Origin: Cylicocyclus nassatus
Lineage: Eukaryota; Nematoda; Chromadorea; Rhabditida; Strongylidae
Length of the DNA: 64,000 bases
Direction of reading: 5' to 3'
NCBI GenBank assembly: GCA_958299035.1
Contig: CATQJL010000305.1
Location: 30,579,733-30,643,732 of the forward strand
The notes beneath the pieces are model-generated. The model was not told where the DNA came from and made no database searches. It worked only from the letters and a program-made list of their open reading frames with translations. Shown in pieces: positions 1-13,200 of this stretch. The first letter of the stretch is position 1. Each line of letters starts with the position of its first letter. Made by a program: the position numbers and the translations under genes.

Positions 1-1906
1 CCCGCTGCACCGGCTGAAGCTCTTGCTGAAGCTACCGCTACTATCGCCGAAGCTGCTGCTACTGAAGCGGCTCCCTCGAAACCCGACGCTGAATCCACTG
101 AAACCGCCGAGGCTGCGCAAGCCGCCGAAAATGCTCCTGAAGCTGCTCCTGCTGACGCCGCAGCAGCTGAAGCTGCTCCCGCACCCGAACCCGCTTCCGC
201 CGAAGCGCCATCTGCTGAGGCTAAGCCGGATGATTCTGCTGCTCCGGCAGAAGCTGCTATTCCTACTGATTTTGTAACTCCTTCTTCTGAAGCTTCTGCG
301 CCGGCGGCGGAGTCTGCTGCCGAACCAGAAGCCCATAAGGAAGACGCCGCTGAAACAGAATCTGCTGCACCAGCTGCCGAATCTGGATCTGCCGCCGCTG
401 AAGCTGCTCCAGCAGAACCTGAGAAAGAATCTGGTAAGTATCTTCTGAGTGATCCGGATTTTTCCCTTTGACTACCCTATTTGCCCCTGTTATTACTATA
501 GAGTCCGAAGAGGAAGATGACGATACGATTGTTCTACGAAAGCCTCTAGGTCGTCCAAAAATTTCTTTTCGGGTCCGGACACCAGGCGAGATAATGAACG
601 CGTGCCGTTTACTATATTTGAAGTGAATCCTAGAGTTATGAATGAGCTTAATCTATCTCTTGCGTCAAACCAACACAACACATATGAACGGTTGCTTGCT
701 TCTATAGAAACCAACAACCCAGTGCGATATGCTGTGAAAACTTTCCTTCTGTTTTTTTCTGAGGATGCGCTTATAAAGCATCTCATACTTCTCCTGAGTT
801 TTGCTGAGATTATGCTGAATATTGGAATTTAACTTGATTGTTTTTTAGAGCCTGCCGCCGCTCCAGCAGAAGCAGCGCCATCATCCGAAGCTGCTGCTGA
901 ACCGGAAGCTCACAAAGAGGAGGCTGCACCCGCTGAAGCTGCTCCACCAACAGACTTCGCGACACCTTCGGCTGAAGTTGTAGAAAACACGGAACCACGA
1001 AAAGTCGATGATGCTCCAGCAGATACTGCCGCATCAGCTCCAGAATCAGAAACTAAGAAGGAGGAGGAAGCACCTACGGAAGCTGCACCAGCAGAAGCTG
1101 CTGCGCCAGCTTCAGAAGAGGCTACGCCAAGAGAAACTGCTTCCGAACCAGAAACACACAAGGAAGAAGCTGCACCGACGGAAGCAGCTCCTCCAACCGA
1201 TTTCGCGACTCCTTCAGCTGAGACATTAGACGAAACAGAGCCACGCAAGGTAGAAGACGCTGCCGCAGAAGCTGCTCCAGCAGCTGCAGCTGAAGAACCA
1301 GCAGCAGAAGCTGCTCCAGCAGCTGCAGCTGAAGAACCAGCAGCAGAAGCACCAAAAGAAGACGCGCCTGCCGCTGAGGCTGCTCCAGAGAAACCTGCGG
1401 AAGCTGCTCCGGCGAACGCTGCTATTCCCACTGATTTTGTAACTCCTTCTTCTGAAACTTCTGCACCGGCAACGGAAGCTTCTGCCGAACCCGAAGCCGA
1501 GAAAGTAGAAACTGCTCCAGCTGAAGCCGCTGCACCAGCGGCTGAAGGCGCTCCTGCAGGTGAGTCCGCGCCAACTGAAACTGCTGTTCCAACTGATTTC
1601 GTTACTCCATCAGGTGAGACTGCTCCAGCTGCTGAGGCTCCAGCTGCTGAAGAAGCAGCTCCCGCCGAAGCTGCAAAACAAGAATCGCAACCAGAAGCTG
1701 CTCCTGCAGCGGAAGCAGAAGCTGCTCCTGCAGCGGAAGCAGAAGCTGCAAAAGAAGAACCTTCTCCTATTGTGAACGCTCCAGTTGCGGAAGGACAGGC
1801 CGACCTTGTCGGAGAAGCTGAGGCTGCCGCTACCGCCACCGAAGGAGATTCCGCTCCTGTGGTCGACGCTGCGCTACAGCAAGCTGCACCAGCCGCAGCC
1901 AGTTAA
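1..1906 (+). CDS. Ala/Glu/Pro-rich low-complexity protein, 3' part (5' end outside window)
   Basis: Two exons are clear: 1-433, open from the window edge, and 849-1906, ending in TAA at 1904-1906. The donor at 434 reads GTAAGT and the acceptor at 847-848 follows TTTTTTAG. Both halves read in one frame as Ala, Glu and Pro with Lys and Thr. The motif PTDF(V/A)TPS recurs five times, near 262, 946, 1198, 1430 and 1585, and EPEAHKE-type blocks recur beside it. A 39-bp unit is duplicated near 1260-1340. There is no catalytic motif or membrane segment in the visible part. The composition suggests a flexible, acidic, probably structural or scaffold protein, but I do not recognise it. A perfect internal CAG|GTGAGT near 1557-1562 could act as a cryptic donor, but coding repeats continue through it. 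AATAAA at 2044 may be the cleavage signal. The minus strand is also open here (1839-910), an effect of GCT/GAA codon bias. Confidence 0.8.
502..626 (+). CDS. Alternative exon inside the intron of the Ala/Glu/Pro-rich gene
   Basis: The acceptor TATAG at 497-501 is followed by a frame that fits the phase-1 donor at 433. It reads ESEEEDDDTIVLRKPLGRPK and then a short basic tail ending at TGA 624-626. Used to its end, it gives an alternative C-terminus of about 41 residues. A weak donor, CTAG|GTCGTC at 549/550, would instead make it a 48-nt cassette that rejoins exon 849 in frame and adds 16 residues. The acidic run followed by a basic patch differs from the flanking Ala/Pro repeats. Both the exon and its splicing are inferred from phase and composition. 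Confidence 0.5.
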
Positions 1907-2496
1907 ACATATTTGATTGTTGATTGTATTACTGTACAAAGTGCCGGATAAAGTTTGGTATGAAAATAGGGGTTTATACTTTATTCAGAGCATGAGGACA
2001 CAAACTGTGAAATTATGTACCCGTGCAATACGTATTTCACAATAATAAACCCAGTGATATATAGAATAAACATTGAAAAGTTGCAGGTCAAAAAACTCGG
2101 GTGTAAAGGTATTATACGGTATACGGTTACTGTAAACAACGATTGACATGTTCAAGAATCTAAAGCTACGATCAAAGATCAAAGGTCAAAATTATGTAAT
2201 TGAAGAGATCTCTGTACATTGATGCTCTGCTTTTATAGATACTAAGGTCACAATGACGAGTTTCAAGAATCACGATGGCAGCATAAATATGCGTCCTTCA
2301 ATAACATATGTTAGGTAATGAAAGAAAGGAACAATTTTATGGATAGTGCAAAGTAGCAGAGCTTGCTTGCGCTCTCTTAGTTCTCCATGGGAGAAGTCAC
2401 AGAATCTTGACTCTACAGTAATCAAAAAATAGACGTATGGAAGAAAATCGATGAGCAAATTCAACAGATGGCTAAGTCAATTATTCCATCGATGTG
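1907..2496. other. Convergent intergenic stretch between two 3' ends
   Basis: AT-rich sequence of about 590 bp separates the stop of the plus-strand Ala/Glu/Pro gene from the stop of the large minus-strand gene. It holds AATAAA at 2044-2049 and another at about 2064 for the plus-strand transcript. No coding potential or repeat was recognised. Confidence 0.7.
2044..2049 (+). promoter_or_regulatory. Probable polyadenylation signal
   Basis: Canonical AATAAA about 140 bp after the TAA at 1906. A second AATAAA follows near 2064. Confidence 0.45.
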
Positions 2497-4236
2497 TCAA
2501 TTACTAGTAAGTTTTTCATAGCTACCGAATATTCTAGAAACAGAATTAAGTAGATCTTTCATGGATCGATTATCATCAATCGGATTCGGATCAGATTCGC
2601 GACGCATCATTTGTTCACGAACATGTGAGAGACGACGTGAGAAATCACTGGCCAATTCCATTTCGTTTCTTTCTTTCGTCTCGATCTGGAATTAAACAAT
2701 TTACAGCTATAATAGAGTCTGTCCGGAGTAATTTGTGGGTTTGCACACCATGCGCGGCATTCCACGCCTCTTTGATCGTGTCTTCTGTCACTAAGATCGC
2801 TTCAATAACTCAAATTGTTGAAATTGTTTGTACACTTGTTCGCACCTATTTATGCTTGAAGAGGGATAAAAACAAAAGATCTCAATAGAAAGAGACAATC
2901 ACAACTAGTCGTGAAATCCCCAGCATGTTGTGCAGTACAACTAATACGACTGTTAGAGTTTGACACTCTGCTTCTTTTTCTTTGGATTTCTGTAATTGCA
3001 CAAATACTCTACCTGACAGGAACTTCTTCGTCCTTGCATCATGGTACTGAGACGACGTTTCACATTCAATGTGAGCTCGGAACTATGTCGTACACCATAA
3101 ACCAAATGTGCTTTATGTCCATCGATTGGCATATCTTTCAGCTTTGTCCAAACCTATAAGACATTATATGAAACTCGCTTAGGTACCCATTCGAGATAAT
3201 CTGTACTATTATTGTATTTATTGCTTTTTGGTGGACCCTTTGCACCCATAAACGGTTTCAATTTCACTAGAAGTGGCTGAAAATCAAGATTTTGACTCGA
3301 AAAGTTAAAAAACAGATTTTCATAACGTTCAGTTTCACTGGAAGTCGCTAAAATTCACGATTTTGACTCGAAAAGTTGAAAAATAGATTTTCATGACTTT
3401 CAATTTCATCGAAAGTCTAAAATTCAGGTTTTTTTACTTGAAAAGTTAAGTGCTTTTTTAAAATCTTTTTTGTCAAATTCTGACGACTCAAGCAAAGCTT
3501 AGGTTTGCCAAATTAGTTTCTTACAGATTCGCAAAACCCTCAAGATTCACGTGAAGATGGCAAGAATTGAATGATGCCAGCTTATTTGACTTAGGAAAAT
3601 GTCCCAATTTGGGTTTTTGCTAGCAAAATTCAGATTTGTCAAAATTTAAGCTAACTATACGGAGTTGGTGCGCTAAAGATTTGCCCGTAGGTTACATATG
3701 ATTTATAAAGATGACCAAATTTTGAACTGCCTCAAAAGGTTTCTCAAATTTTGGTAAGTGGCAGGACATATATTTTCAAATCCATTTGTCCGAATTTTTC
3801 AAATTTGATTCTGTCGTACACATATAATCACTGTCTCTAAAGAACATCAAGACGAGAAACTTTTAGGGAGGGGGTCAAGCAAAAAGATGATTTTGTCCTT
3901 GTAACGAGCATTTTTTCAAGCATCTTAAGGATGTTTCGAGTGGCCCAACATACCTGGTCAATACGTTTGTCCAAAGCGAGCTTGTTGTCCATTAGTCTTT
4001 CACGGTAATTCTGAAATATCAAGAAATAAATTAGGGGTCATTTGATTAGTAAATTGAATGGTGAAAGCCTTAGATTTAGAAAATTTACCCTCTGAAATAT
4101 AGTGGTCCTTTCGGATAAAGATTCCTCTTCGCTCGGAGTAATTTCCAAAGCGTGTATGGAGCGATCTCTTTCCTCGATTAGCATTAGTAGATCTCTGTAT
4201 AGCCTCTCAGCCGCATATTCCAGTAATCGACGCATA
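2497..4236 (-). CDS. 3' exons of the large gene, coiled-coil-like C-terminus
   Basis: 4236-4089 (TTATAG/GTAAAT; MRRLLEYAAERLYRDLLMLI, then EERDRSIHALE), 4010-3954 (TTTCAG/GTATGT; NYRERLMDNKLALDKRIDQ) and 2685-2497 (TTCCAG; IETKERNEMELASDFSRRLS ... FGSYEKLTSN, stop TGA 2499-2497). All three join in frame. The regular Leu/Arg/Glu pattern suggests amphipathic helices or a short coiled coil. The final 25 residues are less charged. Confidence 0.85.
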
Positions 4237-7200
4237 CTATAAGAAATTGTATGAGGTATTGGCAGTTAAGTCTTTGAAATGTAAACATCAAAAATTCCGG
4301 GGATATTTGGAGATTACGGTTTGCTGCATGAGAGATTGCGAAAATTTGTTGATCTACATACGTCTGTTCTGTAAAAATTTATAGGCGAGGAAAGTCAAGC
4401 CATTTTTTTAAACATTAGCCTTTCTCTAAATCAGAAACCTCCCCGTATCAGTGAAAATAGTCACATGAATGAATGATGATCGGATGACCTCATACAAAAT
4501 TATTTTTTCTGTTAAGCTCAACTTGAAGAAATTCCGCCCATTATATTTTTCATCTGAGGGCATGAACGAAACGTAGAGGCCAATTTGTAAACTTTCACAG
4601 TTATTGGAACTTCGAATGTTCAGTTATCTTCGCCTTCTGGGCAAAATTAGATAAAAAATGGCCGCTCTGTTATAAAAAGTGAAATACCTGCCAAATGAAT
4701 GCTAGAAACTTTTCCTTCGCGAAAATAGAAGCATCTAGGCTCTTAAAAACGAAACCATGGATACCGCTGGCTTATTTTTGAACACGTGTGCTACTACTTT
4801 CCAATAACTCTCCCATAAGACAAAGCTCCCCACCACATCCAGCTTTGCATGGTAAGCTAGACGTAGGATCACTAAGTCTGTAAGCACACGTGGGTGCTTC
4901 TTACAGTTTTGCAAAAATCTAGCTGGCTGGACTGCACAAATTGTTTACAGACGGAAAAGAGAGCCTTTCAAGAGCGAGCAGAATTACAGTAGATTTTTCA
5001 ACTACCCACTCAAGGGGCTTAGAGACCGGCCATACTATTTCAGGAGATGATTTCTGCGACTCTAGTCATTTCTAGGATTCCTCGACTTCCGATATGCCGC
5101 ATTACGGAGCTCTTTGCGAATTTCAGTATACATTGCTTGTTTGTCTCTTTTCGCAAGATAGATTGTTACGAGACTCATAGCAATCACAGGAACCGCAGGA
5201 ATTGCAGGAGTCACAAAAATAATATGGCCGGTCCCTTACTGAAATATGTGATTACCAAAAAATTTAGAATTTTTTTGCAATTCTTTAACCTGTCTTAGCG
5301 GTATAAAGTTTGTAACGATAAAACTTTGAACCATTTCTATCTGATCGTACCGCCCTAAGGGAAACAGTTAGTTGAGTAAATCTAATGTGAAATATCTAGG
5401 AACTTTGAGAACTATGGCTCATCAAGCAAATGTGCATAAGAATTGGATCTGCGTTGGATCCAGCAAATACCAGTTCGCTTGTAAGAATACGAGCTTTTTC
5501 ACGAAGTTAATTTTTGGAAGGTAGTAGCGACTTTGCTCTAAAAAAACTCCTTATTCATTAAATTAAATTCACTTTCATCTCCAAAAATTTTCATAATGTG
5601 ACCTGAAGGGTAAACCCAGGGTGCTAGAACCATTAGGTTGGCTGGAAAAATAATTTCCATTTTGATTTGATTCTGATTTGTAAATAGGAGCAGCTTAAGT
5701 TTTATATTTGAAAATCGCGCCAAATCGCTACTCTACATCAGCTGTTGAGATTTTCGCTCTGAATTGAAAAGAACAGATAGGTATGTATAAAAGGACATCC
5801 GATTTTTTTCCACCAGCCTAATAACCTTCTATATGATCGCCCGCACTCCGGACTAAGCACTTTCTTGGCCTTTCAACTTATATTCGTTTGTAATCTGAGT
5901 TTGGAGCGTTGATGTCATGTAGTTGATTTCTTCGTTAGATTTATATTCAGCTCATAATTAATCTTTGAATCATGTCTGCAAAAAAGTAAGCCATGCTGAT
6001 ACAGAAAGATTGTTACTTTTAGAATAAGAGAAGTTATAGTGTCATAAGCTCCTCCTGCAGAACAACTGTTACAGAATTATGATGTGTAGAGAAGCACAAT
6101 CTATTTAATGTGCCAGCGATGACTAAGCTTTTTGACGTTACATATTCTCCTACTCAGACACTTCACGGGAACTTCCGCAGGACAAGCAGAATTTGTAGCG
6201 GTTTCGCAGCACTTTCCTAACCACTGAAAAAGTGCACGCTTCATTATGCAGGGTTTCCGCAGTAAATTGACGTCAAGCGATCGTAAACCGGAGCTTCCGC
6301 AGCACTTTCCATAAAGCGCTGCGAAAATGCAATAAAATCGCAAGGTTTCCGCAGCATTTTCCACAGCACAGCAATATATTCTTGATTCTTATCTAAAGCC
6401 TGGTCAGCCCAGCTTTCTCCACTTAGTCATCGCTTCTTAGCATCAACATAAATCCAGAGGTAAATCAAGATGTCACGAAACCATTACAAATTCCCGGTTT
6501 GGCCGGCACAAGTGCGTACCCTCGCTCTAAAGATAATTACCATGACGACCAGGGCTCGTCTTATTACTGCATTAGCGCCATAAATAGCAAGCACTAATCT
6601 TGCTGTTTATGCTAAGGAACTCTTAAAGTAGTACTTGAGGTCAAAAAGATTTCCTAGATCTATTTAATGCCCATTTATAGTGCTTGGCTTAGCTTTATAT
6701 GACCAAAAATGAACTTATTGCTATATTTAGGAAGTTCAAGCTCTTCTCAAACGCCTAATTTACAATTTTTCAAAATTTAGAAATGTTGTTTTTGTCATGA
6801 AATTGAGTAAAAGCTGTCAACACTCACGTTTCTCTCTGTTTATCCTCTTTTTTCAAAATCGGCTTGATAGTTAGCGTTGGATTTGGTGATGTGGGTGACA
6901 TGGATTTCTTTCGCATATCTAGAGATGTCTCCTCAACGTCGATCTAGAAAAAAACAAAATAATCACTTTTTCGCAGCAAAAAACATTTTGTAAATTCCTC
7001 ACCTGATCGCTAAACGTCACCGATTTACGATTCACAGAGCTTGGACGAGTTTCGATAGCCAGAAGATCTTCAACGGACGAGCTTTCCAGATCCGAAAAGC
7101 TAAAAATGCAAGCGACTATTGGCATTCTGAGTTTTTTAAAGATAGTTTATCATTTGCAGCACAGAGTGTAAAAGCGAAGACACTAGGAATAGTTGAGATG

Positions 7201-10200
7201 TGAGAGGAGTGTAAAGCATTGGGGTTTTTGTTATACGCAGATGGTGCTGATTGTAAGCATAGGGAGGGTATTGGGAATTGGGAACGGGGAACCGTCAGAG
7301 TGAAGGTGCCTAGGTTTTTCTTGTGGAGACTGATCGAGAAGCTTAAGCTAAATCACTGCCCAAAAACCGATGCATATAAATCAATTTTAGCCAAGAAATT
7401 CGCCTGTAAAGTCTGGCCCAAATCGTACTTTCTACCGTACTACCGTAGTCAGAAACGCTGATTGGTCTGCTAGGAAAATGATGGTCTGGACTGCTGTAGA
7501 TGGCTTTCTTAGCCACAAATGCTACTTGTGCCTGGATACTTTGATGGATTGAATTCAAGGAAAATTGAGGTGTAAAAAACAACATTGAAAGCATTGTGGG
7601 AAGAAGTCCAGGTATTGAGGATTTATATTAGGTCGTTTCAAAAGTAATTTTGCTTTTTTCAAACGGGCGCCATATTTGATGGAACAAAGGTTTCTAAGAG
7701 ATCTTGGAAGCACTCGATGCAGAATTTCAATCTCTTTCTAATGGTTATGAAATTGTTGCAAAACACTCAATGAGCTTTCAGAAAATAAACAAAATCCGCG
7801 ACCCATGCTTTTTGAGATGGTGAAGTTTCACGATTTTTCAAAACTTTCATACCAAAGCTCAGAAGGAGTTCAAGTAGCGATTCGATAGAGTAAACCTTGT
7901 AGAATACAGTACTACTTTTTCTCTTTTCCATAGCTTGTCATACATTTTTAACAGAATTTTAACTGATGCTACCGATTTCCATACTTGGACAACTAAATTT
8001 TCGTAGAACATCAGAGCAAGAGCAACTTGCGCACTATTCGATGCAGCATTTTCTCCTCTTTCTAACAGATGTTTTTTTGTTTCCGATTCGTTTAGTTTCC
8101 GGGGAGAAATCATCATAACTCATTTTTTTAGCGAGCCCCAGGCTGTGCCCGAAAAACTCGAAATTTGGTATTTCGAATCCGTAAACTCTCACTTGCTTTG
8201 TAAAATTAGTGCTAACTCATAGTACCATCTTGGTAGTCTCAAATTCCGAAAAATTTATGATGTTTGATGCGATTGTGGCTGAGCTGGGGCTGCCAAAATT
8301 CGATGGTTCTGTTGAAAAATCTTTTAAAAAATTATGGCGAGCTACGAAAAAAGAAAAAAGTAGAACTGTATTCTATAAGGTTTGCTCTATCGAACCGTTA
8401 CTTGAGCTTCTTCTGGGGATTAATATGAAATTTTTAAAAAATCGTGAAACTTGACCATTTCAAAAAACATCGGTCGAAGATTTTGGTTATTTTCCGAAAA
8501 CTCATTGAATGTTTTGCAACAATTTCATAACCATTAGAAAGAGAATGAAATACTGCATCGAATGCTTCCAAGACCTCTTAGAAATCTTTGTTCCATCAAA
8601 TATGGCGCCCGTTTGAAAAAAGCGAAATTACTTTTGAAACGACCTAATAGAAAGTGCCCAGAAAAATACTACCCGCTTACCCAGATACCTGGGTTTCTAC
8701 TTTAAAAACTGATAAAGAAGCTTTAAGAGAACCATTGTCCAAATGGTATTTCCTAAAAACTATTTGTGGGCAAAAATCGTAGGTTACCCTCAAGCCCAAA
8801 CCGTAATTTTTGTATTACCGTATCCGAAAACGTCGACTGGTCTTCTGGGAATTTCTGAGTCGGAAAGGCACAACTGCATGGACAATGCTCCTAGCGGAGA
8901 ATTTTGGGGAAATACAGTCTAAAGGAGGTTTTAAAAGCAAAAAAACCTACTGATTAAAATCCGGCAGCGAAACATCGGTTTCTGGCGCATCTTCCAGCAC
9001 CACCGTTGGCGGCTGCGGAGAATTCGATGGCGAAAACGACGTAAAAGTGGCCTGGTCCTGCATTTGCTTCACAACGATTTCTTGCTTTGGATAATCGAGA
9101 GACGGTGAAGTAGTGGTCGAGCGATCCTGTACTTCCCTTTTATAGTTGGCGTTCGCATCGGTCCGCCCATCCGCGAGCATGACGTCCATGAGGAAATCCG
9201 CCAGATCTTCCGTCGACGTCGATTCGTCCATAAGCTCGGGATGATGATGCACCTCTTGCTGTTGATGCTCTTTCTCAATAGGTTGAGGTGGCAGATGTTT
9301 GGAGTCTAAATGAGAAGCGTCATTTGATAGAGCATACGGTCACGAAATTTCGAAGGTAAAAATTGAAAGGGTACCAAAAATTATTCAAGTCTCATAGAAG
9401 AAGCTATTACATCTCAAAAATCCGCTTCTTCGCAGAAAAAGTCACGAAAATTTATTTGTCTCCTACTGTAGGGTTACGGTAGTAGTGCTAACGTAAAATA
9501 ACCTAAGAGATTACTATAGCTGCAGAAGCTAATACCACAACTATCCGAAAACGACTATTTCGTGATGGGATTTTGGAATTATATGAAGCTATTTGAATTT
9601 ATCAACAAAATATTAGTGGATCAATAAGGATACTGTGGCTACAGTCATTCAGCAAATGAGGAATACGCTATCAAAGGCTCATTTTTTTAGCATAAATTGT
9701 ATATCTGGTCTCTGGTCTACAAAGAGTTAAGCTAACCAGACTACAAGACTTCAAAAAACTAGATTCAGATGTACATTATCAAATATTTTATAATTTGAAT
9801 TTTGTACATTAAAAGATTTGCCTTTACTTGTTTTATGGATCTGTGCGTCATATTATTTGTGCATATCAGAGATTTTCTACGGATTGCTATCAAACACTAT
9901 GATTACTTTTGTGAGAAGAATTTGCCAAAATTCTCAAAATTATAGGTCCCAAAAATCAGACTTAAAATCTCTATTTTCGCGATCACACCGCTAAGCAGCA
10001 AGAAAAAGAATTATGGAAGTTATAAGCATGGTAAAATACTTGGAAATCAATGGAAGGGGACAAATAACACTAAAACAGGCTAAAGAATGGCATAAATGCA
10101 TCATCAGTGTGTGACTTCGAAGCTCTAGGGAACTCTTTTTTTGTCTTGACAAATTCCCGGTGGTGAGAGGACAACTGCTCTCAATGTCAGAATCTAGCGT

Positions 10201-13200
10201 TGAAGAGAGATACACACGGAAAGCAAGTTGCTTGTGAAAAAATCCCTATGTAGTTAGAGCCTTGAAAATAATTTGCCAAAAATTCATTAAAGTTATCATT
10301 TTTATTGCGAAAGCTGGAATTATCAATTTTATTCTGATAGACACTCTGCTTGGAGAATTACTGGAAACACTACATCCTTGAATAGAGCGCCGACAAGCCT
10401 CAGACAAAAAGTTTAGCATTTTTTAGTTTCAAAAAAGGGCAAAAAGGGCTTATTTTTCTGAGCTATAGCAAATCCATTTGCTCAACTTCTCCATTTCTCA
10501 AAATTCTCGTAACCGTGAAGTATACGGATCACACAGAATTTTTCAGGAGCAATGTGTATGTCATTTATCATATACATATCTTATACGGTACCTACCCAAA
10601 TAGATTTTTTAGGAAAAATCTACAATAAGCGTAATTAATTTTTCGCAGTTGCGCTGATTTTGATAACCAGCTTTTTTATTACTTTCCTTTTGGTAGAACC
10701 AAATACTGAAAAGCTTGCATGGATATCACTTGAATTACTGTTTGACTAAAAGAATTACGTTTTGCGCAATTTTATGAATTTTGTGACGTCCCTTTCGGTT
10801 TAACTGAGATATTGAGCAATAACTACTTACTTAGATGCGATAGTTTCTTTATATAGCTCAATTCGATGAAAGTGTTTTTTTTCTTGCATGAAGCGGTCAC
10901 TTGTTTGTTGATGCAGCTCTCTTTCAGAGATAAACTAGACTAAGCCGAATCTTGCGCAGCATTCAAGTAAAATTTAGCTGCACACGCAGCCTCAGTCAAA
11001 TCGAAAATGAAAACAGCTTAGGTACTGCATTTTAGCAAAAAAAAAAACGCTAAAATTAGCTGCTCGGTTGTGTGGCTGCAACTTTGCCTTAGTTCTCGGC
11101 TTTTTTCTGTAGAATTGCGATTTTTTTCCTCTAAGCTCACAGTTCGTCAAAAAAAAAAAGTCACGAACTCTAACAAGTGCACCAACCCGCGTTGCATCGC
11201 CATATCTTGGTTCAGAATGAATGAATTTGAATCCAAAGGCACCTTTGACTCACCTCGGCCAGGCGAATCTTCTAATATATGAAAGTGTCCATCTGGATAC
11301 GATGATTGCGCGGTAAACGGTCAGATTTCACAAATCTTTTAGATTTTTGGTTACTGTAGGTTGCTCGATGTCCTTGTTCATCGCACACTTGTTAATCGAA
11401 CGTAGGGCCTCTATATGTCAGAATATCACTTGGATTCACTTTCTTTCACTCTGAGTCAAGATATGGCGATGGGACGCGGATTTCGGTGAGCTCCGGTGGA
11501 GTTCGGTGATTTTCTTGACGAATCATAAGCGGCACCGTATCTGCGCACGCTACTGACCAAGATTTTTACATTTTTACGTACGCTAGTACAGTTATTTGTT
11601 TCAAATGACGTTTGCAGATCTCTGTTCTTAATGTGTCGTTGGTATGCCAGACAGGATGACCCAAGCACTTTGGGACAAACCATGAGAGCAAGACTACTAA
11701 AATTTCTTGCAGACGAAAACACGCGCAATGAAGACGAAAAATGTCGGATTTTCACATTATATCCCCGGTGTTGTGGTGCATGGGTCTTTTGCATTAATTC
11801 TTCCAAAACTCTGAAATTCACAGTGATGAAAACCTTTTACATATGAATCTGTCGCTTATAAGTTTGCAGTAATAGATAGCCATGTCTCTAAAAGATAATT
11901 CAGCTTCCCTGCTCACGAACAATTTATTTTAGAGTGTTGCTTACATGGCTTTCTTCCCACTTTCGCCTATTATAGTGGAGGGGGGAGATGAGTGGGAGGG
12001 GGGGATTTCTTTTTTAAGTCGCATAACTCATCAGTGCCAAACCCTTAATCACCAATAAGAGTTAAAAAAGCAAAGCTGGGCTTTTTCAAGTGAATTTAAT
12101 CTTCCTATCACTTTCGTTTATAACAAAAATATGATCCGCGTTGACAGCGGATTCAGGCCAAAGATCATATGAACTGAAAATTCGATGAATCGTTTTTTTT
12201 TTGAGAAAAAATTAGTTTAGACAATCTTTTTATGTGGTTATTAGGCTTCTTTGTACTAGTTAAACATAAAAGCCCCGGATAATTTATGATCCCGGTCTTT
12301 TCGTCACATCTACAAGCCTATTGAGAACACCTAACTCCCTCTCATCCCAGCCAATTCTTTCAAGAAATACTACTATAAAAAAATTTCCTCATTGTTATTC
12401 ATCTTCTTTTTTCCACATCGATTTTTACCACCCACTCGATCTCTAAATCACGGATGGAAACAACACATTATAGGTTCAAATCTCTATAGATATTATCGTG
12501 ATGATTACGACAGTTGAGACTTTACAATACCAATACGTTTTGCTTTCCAATTCCTTAATGCATATTATTTCGCCGACAAAACTTGCAAATGGAAAGTGAC
12601 GCAAGCTTCCATGAAAATCTTCATGAAAACCTTGACAGGAGATCAAAGACCACGGACCACCAGCGATTATGATGATGATTTTCTGTTTATTGTTGATTGT
12701 GTTTATTGAACTTCTGAGCTAACTATAGCTTCATGGTTCCTAATATAGAATGACTCTAAAGTATCTTACTGAAGCACATAAAGATAAAGATAGGCTGAGC
12801 ACATGACAAGGCGAATACGTACTCAACTTATGATTCCGATTGAAAGCTTACAAGTGCATGTAATTCTTGGCCTTTACGAGTGTAGACTGTAATCAGTAAT
12901 TATTTCGTACTATCAGGTTAGCTAAAAAATGATTTCGATTATGTTTTGAAGATATGAAAGCTTGTGTATAGAAGCAGTAGCAAAAGAAAGTGTAGGCCAA
13001 GATGAATTTGAATCTATTGAATCAAATTGAATTCAAAGTTCCGTGCCGCTTGATGAAGCATGAAATATCTCTACACAAGTCAAAAAATAGCTGTTCATCT
13101 AGTTTAAATGGAATTGCCGCGAATGATTGTATATAGAAGTAAATATCTGACAAGGAGTCACATTTTGCGAGCTGATTATTGCAAAATCAAAGTGGAAAAG

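Noticed and set aside
1557..1566. Perfect CAG|GTGAGT donor inside the Ala/Glu/Pro exon
   Set aside because: The same frame and repeat motif (PTDFVTPS) continue straight through it, so it is treated as coding; alternative use is possible but unsupported.
910..1839. 309-codon minus-strand open frame, Ala/Ser/Gly-rich
   Set aside because: Reverse shadow of the GCT/GAA/CCA repeats of the plus-strand gene, which has proper splice sites and motif conservation.
8946..8950. In-frame TAG as the end of a separate gene (PDFNQ stop)
   Set aside because: CA|GTAGGT gives a good donor, and phase and sense continue exactly into 7099.
9375..9450. 17-nt microexon (AGCGGATTTTTGAGA) that would repair the phase gap between 10831 and 9305
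   Set aside because: Length and phase fit, but the acceptor (TGCGAAG) is poor and a 17-nt match is easily chance.
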